A DNA stretch of 64,000 nucleotides. It comes from Oxyruncus cristatus (taxonomy: Eukaryota > Chordata > Aves > Passeriformes > Cotingidae). The notes under the pieces were generated by a model. The model saw only the letters and a list, made by a program, of their open reading frames with translations, was not told the origin of the DNA and did not search any database. Shown here one piece after another: positions 25,801 to 36,893 of this stretch. The first letter of the stretch is position 1; each line of letters begins with the position of its first letter. A program made the translations under genes and the position numbers. The stretch covers positions 174,047 through 238,046 of the forward strand of contig VXAY01000167.1 in NCBI GenBank assembly GCA_013399855.1. Direction: 5' to 3'.

Positions 25801-28800
25801 TAAGGAGTAAAGACCTTCATCAATGCACTTGTCTTGTGGTCAGGTGTTACCTGCCATGAGGCTGTCCTCCCCACATCGTGACATCGCTGCTCACGTGGAG
25901 GCATTTGTTCTTGCTCAGACACAGGTCAGCACGAGGCAGGCTTGGGATGCGCTGCTGCCACCGTGTTGGCTCATCATTTCTTTAAAAAACACTTGTGAGA
26001 AAGTTTGTCTGCCACACCTTCGGGAGCCTTTTTGCTGGAGAACACTGAAATACTAATATGAGTTAGAAAAATCATCCAAAACACTTAGGACACCATTAGG
26101 CACTCTGCTAAAGTGGAGGTGCTACAGGAGGACGTCAGAAAAGATCAGATTGGGGCCTTCTATGCTTATCACCCTGCACACGTTCAGCGATATTGTGGAA
26201 GTGGTTAATGAGGCCAATTCATTATTTCATATGAGTTAAGCAAGTTTCAGTAGGTGACAAATAAGACATTGTTACTCAAGTAAAGCATTAAATAACTGAT
26301 TATCAGTCCAGGTTAGACACCTTGATGGTATACCAGAAATTCAGAAAAGTGGGAGGTAATTGTGTTGTTAAGTGAGACTCCGTCCTCAGTGAGTCACAAC
26401 TGATGCAGGGCTCTACACAGGCCTTGCAAAGACTTACCTGGTGTGTTGGAAGTGCCTCAAGAACACGGCAAAACGTGCTGCACTGCAGATATTCCTCATG
26501 TTGTAGGGCTATTTTGTTCTTTAGTATTTCTCAAATTTCAGTTACTGACTCTGCTTGCTGCTGATCAGGCCAATTCTACTAAATGGGGGGAATTTGCTGC
26601 CTCTGCATTACATTCTGTGTTTTTGTTCTTTCCATCCTCACAGTAAATGTTTCATGGGCTGGCTGCTCAGCTCAGGATTAAACTCAGTTATGAGGCAAGG
26701 CAGTGGTCTGAAAGTTAAACTTTTGCTTTCTGCAGAATGAACAAAAGGATATAGTTGGTCACTCTTGTGGCAATTCTCAGAAAACCTCCTTGATGAGATG
26801 TATTTGTGAGAAGAAGATTTCAAAAAATGGGGCCCATTCCAACATTACAGACAATAAAGAGGAAGATGGAAGACATCTTGCCTTTGTCCATGTTACAGAC
26901 AGATCTAAGTTCAATTGCAGCTGTCCTGTGAGAAGCTCAGCTAGGGGCTATTGAGTAGCTACATGGGAGACACAGAAGGAGCAGCTTTGAAGTATGGCTC
27001 CTCACCCTAATTTCAGCATAGAAATACCTTTGCAGGGTGTGGTGGCTGAGAGCACAGGACTTTTGGCATTCTGCTCTCACCCCCAAAACTCTGCAGCAAT
27101 TCTCCTACACAAAACATCCACACAGAGCAAAGGCAGCTGCACTAAACTAAACGCTCTTCTCCCACTTTCTTTCACAGGTACAGGAAGGAGGGGAAAAAAG
27201 CTCTACCACCGCACCATTTCTTCTCCCCTTATCAGTGATTTCCTTCCCTTCAATCTCTGACAGTTCGTGGGGGTGTAGCATTGTGGTGGTGCAACATCAG
27301 CCCCCTTACCCCTCTCTGCCACTTTATGATCTCAGGAACACTTGTTAGGTCTCAGCCTTGATTAATGGTTCGTGGGCAGTTGGCTCCCCTCGAGTTTATC
27401 AGAAACACTGTCTGCTCCCAGGAACTTCTGTTGCCTACCAAGCTCCTGTTTTCTAACAAATAGCCTTGAAAACCTTTTTTTGTCCGAATAACAGCCGGAG
27501 TAGAACAATATTATTATTAGACTTTTCAAGGAGAATTCCTGTCACTTCCAGCCTGGATTGTGGCCAGGATGGAAATTTACTGATGACCAGAATCAATCAC
27601 CTTGCAACCCTATAAACAGTGCCCTGAGATCCTTTGAGCTCTTCTGGGCTGCAGTGGGCTGCACTGGCATCTCCTTCTGAGTGGGACATCTCTAAATCTT
27701 GATAACTCTCAAGTTTGTGATATTCAGAGAACAACAAAGACAGGCCCTGGGCTGATACCCCCCACTCCTTAAAGCTCAGCCCTTTTAGCTGTTGAAAGAT
27801 GCCAAGGTATCCAACTTGAATACTTCATTGAACTCAAGGGGAATTTTTCACGTATATACCTTTGTATATAATTCTTTGTGTGTGTCTGTGTGAATTGATT
27901 TAAATATGTACTATGAATTGATTTCAATATGTACTATGAACACTATCTTAGATTCATAGTTAAATTAGATTCATAATTAAGTTATTGTTGTGCTTATAGC
28001 AAATCCTATTGGATAATTTTGTTAAATGTTAAATTAGTCAATTATTGGATTGTGCTAAATTCCTTAGACATAAACCATTGTTCAAGTCTGAGGCTAAGTT
28101 TGGCAAGAAAATTCCCTCTGAACCTCATGACTAAACGTGAAGGTCCCCCTAACCCTTTGGCACCTTTACCCTTTTCCATCCCTAGTCTCCATGTAAATCA
28201 TGCTAGATTTGGTTCTAATCTGTTTTTCCTTTGTGTGCTTTACCTATGTGACCAGTGGTAGAGTGAAGAGTGCCATTGAACTTCATCACGCTTTTTCAAA
28301 TTTATATGAAACTTTCTTTTGCTGATACCTTTGCCAGTTATTCTGCAAATGACCCAGACCACTTGTTCATGACAAACATTAGTGAGAGAGGGTGGCTTCA
28401 GGGCAAGTTATGATCGCACAAAGGTTTTAAAACTGCTATAGGATTAGATGAAATAACTATGTGCTCTGCTTGCAGAATGAGAGAGAGAGATTTGCACTCA
28501 GCTGCTACAGCTTCTGGGATGAAGATCAGAGTTTTGTGAAGGACCATCCTTCCTAGCCCTTTACATAAAGGAAACAGGTGCAGTGGATAGCTGGCCTCAC
28601 ACCAGAGCTGTTCAAGATAGTACTGGGAAAAAATAAGTCTTTGGAGGTCATATTACCATTTCAAAGACAGCTACAAGGCTTTTGAGAACAGTAATACCTG
28701 TATAGTTCAGCTGTGCTTTATAAATGTGACAAAAATAAGTGGTTGTGATTTTGTCAATGTGTAAAGTGGATAATCTGATAGTCATTCTTTGTCTGTGAAC

Positions 28801-30487
28801 AGACAGTGTATAACCTGAGGGAAGAAAAGTACTTGTGGATATGCTGGATGAACGCTGACAGACCATTCACATGCACTGTACAGAGGCACCTGGGTGTGGG
28901 GTCAGGCCTTGACTGACTCCCAAGAAGTTCTGTAGGCAACGAAAGTCAATAGAGTACAGAGAATAATGTTGAGGAACTGTATGTTTTTGCCTGCAAACAG
29001 TTTTAGCTAATTAGAGCTAAAGAGATGTCTATAGAGATACAGACATTTTTTCCTTTATAATGACCTTGCTTAAGTAAGATCCAAGGAATATTTCAAGAAC
29101 TGTTAGACTCTGCTGTTATATTCACAACATACTTGAGGGGGAGGTATCTAGACAGTTTTACAATTCAGTCTAGTACTGAAGACTGCAGGCACTAAAGAAC
29201 AGGTGATCCATCTAGCCATCCACTTACTCTTGCTGCAGCATATGGCTTCCTCATACTTAACATTCTGGTGCTTTGTTATTACTATTAGACATTTCGAGGA
29301 AAATTCCTGTAACTCCAAAATTACACGGCCAGTTTCAGACGCCCTGTCTATCGGCACCCATCAACTGGTCTTGTTCTCCTGTCAGCTCCTCCCTTGCCGG
29401 GAGGAATGGGTTGTGCTGGTCACTCTGTCAGTCACTGTCAGTTTGCTCAGGTGGGCACCTCTCTTTGTGTTCCAAGTCCTTCATCCTCCATCCCTAAAAG
29501 TTACATCCTCAGATATTTGCAAAGTGTTATCACACCTCTGTAGCTATTTTCAGTTTAATAATATATACCTTGAACTTTGGATTTTTCCTGGAAGGTGTAT
29601 CCATTCCTATTCCTGGATAATTCATTATTTCCTGGATGATTTTCATAAAATTGTCATCAATTTGCCAGTCTATTCATAGTAGCAAAGTGGCTGAACTGGA
29701 ATACAATGTTTTAAATGACACTTTCAAATGGAGATAGGTTTTTACATCCTTCTATGCAGTCTGATGCTCTACATTGCTAATGTCTCCCACATTTTTCATC
29801 CCCTGGGGAAAACATTCATCCTTTTTTCTTTTAGCATAGTGTATTCCAGGTTTTAACTTCTCCAGTATAGATTAATTTGCATTTTCTGAATATTTTCACT
29901 TTTAATTTTTGTCTTTAAATTATTTCTCTGCAACTATGGGAGAAAGTTTCAAATCTCTAATTGTTGTCATCAAAATGACTTCCAAGCTGAGAGGCAGGGC
30001 AGAGCCCTGCAGCACCCAGCAAGAGAACTCTGGCGTTTAACTCTTTATGTCTTCATTTACTGTGCAGCCACTTTTTATTAGAGAGCATTCTAATGCAACG
30101 TTGGTTATTAGTGTCATCAGAGAAAATGTGCTCTTTCTCTGCACTTTATTGTTTGGTCTCCCTAACTGGCAAAACTGTACATTTATTAGTCCTTTCTTAA
30201 CTGCCTTACAAGTTCAGTGTAAGAAGTGACAACTGCAGTAAGTGTTGAAGGAAAAGCCTGAACTCCAGTGGCAGTCAAAAGCTTTGACCTCTGCTGTACT
30301 TCTATGGGCTAATGGTGCCTTCATTTCTTTATTCAAGAAATTGTATAAAGTTGTGAATGAATGGAAATGTGCATAGAGCTTATTAAAAACGAAAGGATGG
30401 GATCTGCAAGTGTCATAGGCTGCCATCTGTTGTTTTATATCTCCCAATTTAGAAATAAACAAAATAGGTGGAAATAACTTTATTAAT
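22863..30487. other. Intergenic, no gene seen; possible old LTR-like segment
   Basis: About 7.6 kb without a supportable gene. A segment at about 27505-27550 (ttattagacttttcaaggag...) is echoed near 29274-29320 (ctattagacatttcgaggaa...), suggesting a dispersed repeat, perhaps an ERV or LTR remnant. Short tandems occur at about 27887-27945, where tatgaattgattt...atgtac appears twice, and at about 27950-27985. Confidence 0.45.
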
Positions 30488-30489
30488 TT

Positions 30490-30522
<33 letters not shown>

Positions 30523-30544
30523 ATTATTATTATTATTATTATTA
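30488..30544. repeat. Compound microsatellite (TTG)10(TTA)8
   Basis: Ten TTG units at 30491-30520 pass directly into eight TTA units. On the minus strand this makes an artificial poly-Asn open frame, which is not a gene. Confidence 0.95.
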
Positions 30545-30624
30545 GGCTGAATAGATATTTGGTTGAATAGATATATGTATACAGTATACATATTCCATAT
30601 GTGTATGTGTACATATTGATTAAG

Positions 30625-31545
30625 ATGGGGCTGCACTTAGTTCACAACAACTTCATGCGACACTACGGGCTTTGGGCAGAGTGGCTGGAAAGCTGCCCAG
30701 TGGAAAAGGACCTGGGGGAGTTGGTCAATAGTGGCTGAACATGAGCCAGCAGTGTGCCCAGGCGGCCAAGAAGGCCAAGGTCATCCTGGCTTGTATCAGG
30801 AATTGTGTGGCCAGCAGGACTAGGGAAGTGTACTCGGCCAGCAGGACTAGGGAAGTGTATTCAGCAGCTTGAAGACTGTGCCCAGTTCTGGGCCCCTCAC
30901 TACAAGAAGGACACTGAGGTGCTGGAACGTACCCAGAAGGGCAGTGGAGCTGGTGAAGGGTCTGGATGCGAGTGTGATGAGGAGCAGCTGAAGGAGCTGG
31001 GGCTGTTTATCCTGGAGAGCAGGAGGCTCAGGGGGGACCGTATTGCTCTCTACAACTACCTGAAACGAGGTTGTAGCCAGGTGGGGATCAACCTCTTCTC
31101 CCAGGTACCAAGAGACAGGATGAGAGGAAATGGCCTCAAGTTGTGCCAGAGTTAGACTGGATATTAGGAAGAATTTCTTTGTGTAAAGAGTGGTCAAGCA
31201 TTGGAACAGGCTGCCCAGGGAAGTGGTGGAATCGCCATCCATGGAGACATTTAAAAAGTGTGTAGATGTGGTGGTTAAGGACATGGTTTAGTGGTGGACT
31301 TGGNTGTGCCAGAGGAGGGTTAGACTGGATATTAGGAAGAATTTCTTTGTGTAAAGAGTGGTCAAGCATTGGAACAGGCTGCCCAGGGAAGTGGTGGAAT
31401 CGCCATCCATGGAGACATTTAAAAAGTGTGTAGATGTGGTGGTTAAGGACATGGTTTAGTGGTGGACTTGGCAGTGTTAGATTTACGTTTGGACTCAGTG
31501 ATCTTAAGGGTATTTTCCAACCTAGATGATTTTATGATTCAAGGT
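30625..31545 (+). mobile_element. CR1 LINE 3' part, with an assembly duplication inside
   Basis: Sense-oriented CR1, the longest copy in the window. It holds the decayed end of the reverse-transcriptase frame and its following region ('cagttctgggcccctcacta', 'ggctcaggggggaccgtatt', 'gtaccaagagacaggatgag'), then the 3' segment 'ggaacaggctgcccagggaa' and a tail near 'gatgattttatgattc'. A 27-bp tandem doubling lies at 30809-30862. A 153-bp stretch is present twice around a single N (see the separate entry). Without that duplication the element would be about 750 bp. Confidence 0.9.
31151..31471 (+). repeat. 153-bp direct duplication flanking one N (likely contig-join artefact)
   Basis: 31151-31303 and 31319-31471 appear identical (offset 168). 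They are separated by the sole single N of the window at 31304 and a short 'tgtgccagaggagg' stretch. This is how two overlapping contig ends look when joined without being merged. A real tandem duplication is the alternative. Confidence 0.85.
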
Positions 31546-34500
31546 TGTTTTTTTGTGTTGTTTTTTTTTTGTTTGGTTTTTTTTGTTTGTTTTTTGTTTT
31601 TTGGGTTTTTTTTTCAAAAAGGTAGATGATATTTAAATTTTAAAATGAAATTAAAATAAAATAAATAAAGCATTACTAAACTGCCACGTGTGGCAAGCAG
31701 CTGTCTGTTGAGTTGTCTGCAGTCTTTCAAGCTTTCTGAGCATTTCAAGCTCCTTCTTTTCAATGCAGTCTGAATGGTTTGGTTTATTGCCAGTTCCTAA
31801 GTTCTGTATAGGTTGGCTTTTTGGAGCCTATTGTCTCTTGATTATAAAGTAATGTTCTGCATAAATTAAGAGTAAAATACATCATCTACTAAAAGCTGTG
31901 GGCTTTGTTCCAGAAACTTTTGTTCTCACGGTCTTAGAGTACTGAGTAACTGTAGCAGGTACTTAGATGCCTGCCTTTTTTTTTTGTAAATCCCTTATAT
32001 ACTCACCCACATAACACTTCATACCCTGAAGTGAATTATCTTTGCATTGTTAATCAACCTTATTTCCCAACACCTCTGCTTACTCTTATGCTCTATATTT
32101 CTTGCGTTCCGTACTAACTTTTGCAATGATGCAAGCCAACTATCTTATTTCATCCTTTGAGGTACAAGACAATTACCAGGTTGTGTTTAAAAAAAATTGC
32201 CTTCATGCAACATTGTGTAATTGACATCATATTGCACTCTTTCTGCTACCTTATTATTATTATTTTAATGAAAAAGTAGTAATGGAACATCTGCATTTCC
32301 ACTCTAATAAACAAAAAGTATCCTAAAGTTATAAATGAATATAAAAAACTTTACCACAAAGATTGGTGTCCAAGAAAAATATGAAATACATGAAAGAAAT
32401 ATTGATATGAAGGATTTTATCTGAACAACTGCCGCATGAAATGAAGGGGCATATAGGTGGTCTTATAAATGCTTACACAGATTCCTTAGATGCTGTTAGA
32501 GGCTCTAGGTGGAACAGGAGAATTTAGCAAAGGAAGGCATGCCCCTTTTTATTTAAGGAACGATATGGTTAATTCACACACGGATGGGGGTGTGTGTGCA
32601 TGTTCACTTGTGTGCTTTTCTATTCCAAAGAAATTGGCAGAGACCTCTAGTAATAGAAGCTATTTTAGACTGAGTCAGTCTAGGTAAAGTAGGCTTTAAA
32701 GAACTGAAATCTTGAAGTATCTGTATGCAGATACACATGGAAAAAACCCAAAACACCTTCAAATATGAAAAACAAGATTTTAAAAGAAACAGCAGTATTT
32801 TTTTTTTTTGGTGGCTTCTAAAGCCGATTCGAGTTGGAACCTTCTTTGCAGAACTGCACTTGGCAGCAGATCTGACATTTCTTGTCTTCCTATTGGATGA
32901 GGAAAAACTGTAAATCATCCCACTGCTTTCCCACAGAATAATTTTTGCAATCCTGCATTGGTGCCACTAACTAGGGAGACAGGTTAACCTTTGCCTTTAG
33001 TCAAGACTGCTCTAAGCCTTCCATTTAAAATCAGAGCCTTGACATCGCCTTGATGTTTGCTATTTTGAAATCTACTTGTTAGTTACACAGGCAGGAATGT
33101 AAACTGTCTTAGAGACTTTGATTTTTGTTCATTTTTAACCCAGAGAGCTGGAGGGAAACTGGAGATGTCTGCACACAGAATTCTTCAACTTGCCAAAGAG
33201 GGAAGTCTCTCAAAAAAAAAAATTAGTTGGAGCTACCATAATGATATTTTATGTAAGCCAAAAAAAGAAAAAACAACCAAAAAAAAACCACCAAACCAAC
33301 CAAAACCAACAAAAAAACCCAAACCCAAACAAACCCCAGGTACGTCACATGTTTTGATACCCCCCTAGTTGTTTCTCAGGTATCCTTCTGCAATTCTTGA
33401 AGCCTGATTTCTTGCTTGTGCAAGCTGCAATTTACAAGAGTTCTTTTGTTCCTGCAGTGTGTGTGAAAGAACAGAGATGACATTGAAAGAGTAGGTGAAA
33501 TCTTGAAAGTTGTGAATTGATAAACAGGGTAGGTCTGCCCAATTTGGTGTAATGTTTCAGTCATCAAGAGGAGACAGGGTACTCAGCACTGCATACAAGC
33601 TTGCGCTTGCCAAGCCACTGCCTATCAACACAATGAAGGTCTTATCAAATACATGTGGCCCGAAGAAGCTTGGGCAGTCCTGATTCTTTACAAATGGTTG
33701 AGTCAGAATAATAGGTTTATAAATTGCCTTGTTTTCTGGGAGTGACATGGGATAACATGGAAGAAGGAAAGTAGGCAAGAGAGGCAAGCATCTGGAGCAA
33801 AGGGATAAAGAAAGAAGTCTGAGGTTCCCAGCCAGACCTGAAAGCTATGTCAAAATCCCTCAGTAAATTTGCAGACTTCTTACAGCCTCCTGTCGCTGAA
33901 TAATTTTAAATACTAATGCAAAGTCTGAAGAAAAAATTATTTTTGTTAACTTCAAATTGGGGGAAAAATATTGTCTGGAGGAAAAATATATTTTTTATTG
34001 TTGCAATGTTTTACAAAAGAAAAAGGAGAATGGAAGACCAAAGTCAGTGGTCTCAAAAAAACCAGACTTTACTTCAACAATTGGTGGCAGAAGAAAAAAA
34101 TTGAGAGTAAGAAGAAGTAGCTCAGAGGAGTTCAACACTCTTGTGAGCACAGATGGAAATTATCCCTGAGAGTAGGAAGGACTGGAAGGTAGAAGAGACC
34201 AGCTTGACTAATGAGATGTTCAGTGACCTCAAACACAAGAAACTGGTTTTTCAGGGTTACTCTGTAAATCAGATCAACAAAATTATCTGAATTAAAAAGG
34301 AACACAAAACCCGTCTTTGTCCTTCCCTCCCCCACTCTTTGTTTTTTGTTAGACTGATTTGTTTCACTGACACAGCTGATGGTGTAGGCCTACAAACAAC
34401 TGCATCAGCACTACTCAAGGAGTTGATACTGATGCTTAGAGGAGAGGATAGGCTGCCTTGGAGATGGGAGGTTTAGCATGTATTCAGAAAGGTCATTACT

Positions 34501-34901
34501 CTTCAGTACAGATCTGAGATGGGAAAAGACTAGTTAGGTAGCAGTAATTTGAAAAAGCCTCCGAGGTGGAACAGATCATGAGATTCAAGTGCAGCAACAA
34601 TAACACTTGCAAAAAGGAAAAAAAAAAAAAAAGGCTAATGTTTGAGGCATGTAGAAACAGTGGTAAACTCCATCCCACCAACTAACCTTCTCAATCGATT
34701 TAGCACTGATAATGTGAATGTGGGGTCTAGTAGTGGACATGAGGTTACCAGAAAAATGTAAAACAGCTGGAGAAAGTTCAGAAGAGAGCAGGAAAAATGT
34801 ATGTAGGAAGTGGCCTGTATGAAAAAATCAAAAAACTCTTTTTGCTTTGGGGAAGACTGAGGAGATGCATGGCAGTTTCCAGTTTTGCAGCATCTTTGTG
34901 T
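31546..34901. other. Intergenic, low-complexity rich, no gene seen
   Basis: It starts with a T/G-rich run (about 31540-31612) after the CR1 tail. An A/C-rich run lies at about 33258-33340 and a poly-A run at 34618-34632. Open frames are short and family-less. Confidence 0.5.
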
Positions 34902-35425
34902 ATCATCATCATCATCATCATGGCTAAGCTTCGCTAATGAAGATTTGAGAAGGACTCTACCCGCGCTTGCTACAAGCACGTTGGGGGCTAAAAAGGCCAA
35001 TGCGAGATGGACAAGTCCGGTTGCAAAAGGCACAGCAGAAAGTCTCCTTTGGTGGTAGTGGCAAGACTCGTTTCTTTCTGCGTTGTCTTTTCTACTCAGA
35101 AATGATTCTCTGTGTGTTCTCAAAGGAAGTAGCAGCATTATAAATAGTGTCTCCATGTCTCCCGATTGGAGGCCAGAGTAGACCAATGATGATGATCAAT
35201 GTGGCCAAGGCTGAGATGTTGTTTCAGGGAGTCCTTGTATCTCCTCTTCGGGGCTCCTCTCTTGCAGCAGCCAGTGGCGAGTTGGCCATAGAGCACAATC
35301 TTGGGGAGGCGATGGTCCTCCATCCTGGAGACGTGCCCTGCCCAACACAGCTGTGTTCTCAGCAGCGTGGCCTCAATACTTGTGACCGCTGCCTGTTCAA
35401 GAACAGACGCATTAGTTATACTTTT
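34902..35425 (-). mobile_element. RTE-clade LINE fragment (AviRTE-like), 3' end
   Basis: Reading the minus strand from about 35425, the C-terminal part of a non-LTR retrotransposon polyprotein is visible: SIEATLLRT, LCWAGHVSRMEDHRLPK, IVLYGQLATG, RGAPKRRYKDSLKQ, HIDHHHWSTLASNRETWRH. After a one-base frameshift come NAATSFENTQ, a stop, KRQRRKKR and the Cys-rich end FCCAFCNRTCPSRIGLFS. The element finishes in an (ATG/GAT)n tail (34902-34920), as RTE elements do instead of poly-A. It is 5' truncated and inactive. RTE elements are rare in birds, where AviRTE was described as horizontally acquired in some lineages. Assignment to AviRTE rather than another RTE is inference. Confidence 0.8.
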
Positions 35426-36049
35426 CTGGGATTAAATCTTTTGCCAAGATGTCCTCAAGAAACAAGATAAATTGTATGTGGCTAAAACTACAGGTCTGAA
35501 GATCTAGCTTCTTGTGTCCAGCCATATGTATAAGAAATGCAGGTGGCGATTGCCTGAGGAACAGTGTGAAAGCGTCTATCACTGGAGGTTTTAAAACAGG
35601 TTTGACAGGCCTCTGTTGGGAAGAGTTTAGATATGGTAGATGCTCCCTGGGAAAAAGGGCCAGAGAGCAGGATTCACGAGGCTGTTCCCACGTGACTTGC
35701 TGCGAGCCTCTGGAATCCAGGTGAGCAGCCTGGCCATGGAAAGCACAGAAAACACAGCCATACCTCACCACTCGGTGCAGTCTTGGATGCTCCATAACAA
35801 GGTGTCTTTGCAGGGCCACTGCTTCTTCCCACCACAGCAGAAAGTTCACATTTTGTGTTGTTCTGCTGTTGTTCAGCAAACCATAAATATTTGCTGCAAT
35901 TTTGGGGAAAACAGTGTGTTTCATTTTACTTCTAGGTAATTAAAGTTTTCCATTTTATTAATTGCAGACCATCTGTATTACCTGTGCTGAAAAGCCTATT
36001 GCAGTAGCTCATAGCAATAAGCCAAGCTCATCACGAGACAGTATGTCTG
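35426..36049. other. Intergenic, no gene seen
   Basis: Open frames overlap on both strands (up to 170 codons, 35412-35924 minus) without a recognised domain. 'tcactggaggttttaaaacag' at about 35580 resembles internal LINE sequence and may be an old CR1 scrap. Confidence 0.45.
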
Positions 36050-36526
36050 CTGTGGGACCAGTGATGGTGATCTAGAGGAGGGCCACCGAGTTGATCAGGG
36101 GGATGGAGCACCTCTCCTCTGAGGAAAGGCTGAGAGAATTTAGATTGTTCAGCCTGTAAAAGAGAAGGCTTCATGGTGTTTTAATTGTGGCCTTCCAGTA
36201 CTTGAAGGGAACTTGAAGGAAAGATGGGGCAAGGCTATTTACAAGAACACATAGTGACAGGACAAGGGCTAGTGGGTTCAACCCGAAAGAGGGTAGGCTC
36301 AGATTAGATTTTTGGAAAAAATTCTTTACTGTGAGGGTGGTGAGACACTGGAACAGGTTGCCCAGAGAAGCTGTGCATGCCTCATCCCTGGAGGTGTTCA
36401 ACGCCAGGCTGGATGGGGCTCTGAGCAACCTGGTCTAGTTGAAAGCGCCTCTGCCCACGGTAGAGGGCTTGGAACTAGATGATCCTCAAGGTCCCTTCCA
36501 ACCTGAAACATTCTCTGATTCTATGG
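36050..36526 (+). mobile_element. CR1 LINE 3' fragment (sense), just upstream of SCCPDH
   Basis: Sense CR1 with 'gctgagagaatttagattgt', 'acactggaacaggttgccca', 'tggaggtgttcaacgccagg' and 'gtcccttccaacctgaaaca', ending in the tail 'ctctgattctatgg'. It ends roughly 290 bases before the SCCPDH start codon, at the edge of the CpG island. Confidence 0.92.
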
Positions 36527-36817
36527 TGGCTTCTCCCTACAGATGTTGTTGCTTACACCGCCGGGCTCCAAGCCCTCTCGGCCGTACCCTGACACGCTTC
36601 TATTCGCTCATGGCATGTCAACCCGCCCCCCGGGCAAGCATCACCTCTGCCTCTTCCCCAGCTGCTGCAAGGCGACCAAAGGCGGTGTGTCCCCCGCCCG
36701 GGGCCGGGAGGGCGGTCGGGGCGGGGCAGAGCCCGCGGGGGCGGGGCGGGGCGGGGCTGTGATCGCGGTGATCGGGGTGGTCCCGGCGCTGCCCGTAGTG
36801 CGGCGGCTGCTCTCGCC

Positions 36818-36893
36818 ATGGCGGCCGGCAGCGGCACCAAGGCGGCCGAGCGGCTCTACGACATGGTGGTGTTCGGCGCCTCGGGCTTCACCG
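36818..36893 (+). CDS. SCCPDH: SCCPDH exon 1, start codon to assembly gap
   Basis: The ATG at 36818 sits in a good Kozak context (tcgccatgg). The sequence reads MAAGSGTKAAERLYDMVVFG then ASGFT, and the last base before the Ns starts the final Gly of GxxGxxG. The rest of exon 1 (roughly 40-45 codons by comparison with human, covering the end of the nucleotide-binding loop and the WAVAGRS-type strand) is missing. Confidence 0.92.

Noticed and set aside
30214..30636. Minus-strand frame with a long asparagine run
   Set aside because: The run is the (TTG)n(TTA)n microsatellite read backwards.
35412..35924. 170-codon minus-strand frame
   Set aside because: No domain, no splice context, and overlapping frames on the other strand of similar length.
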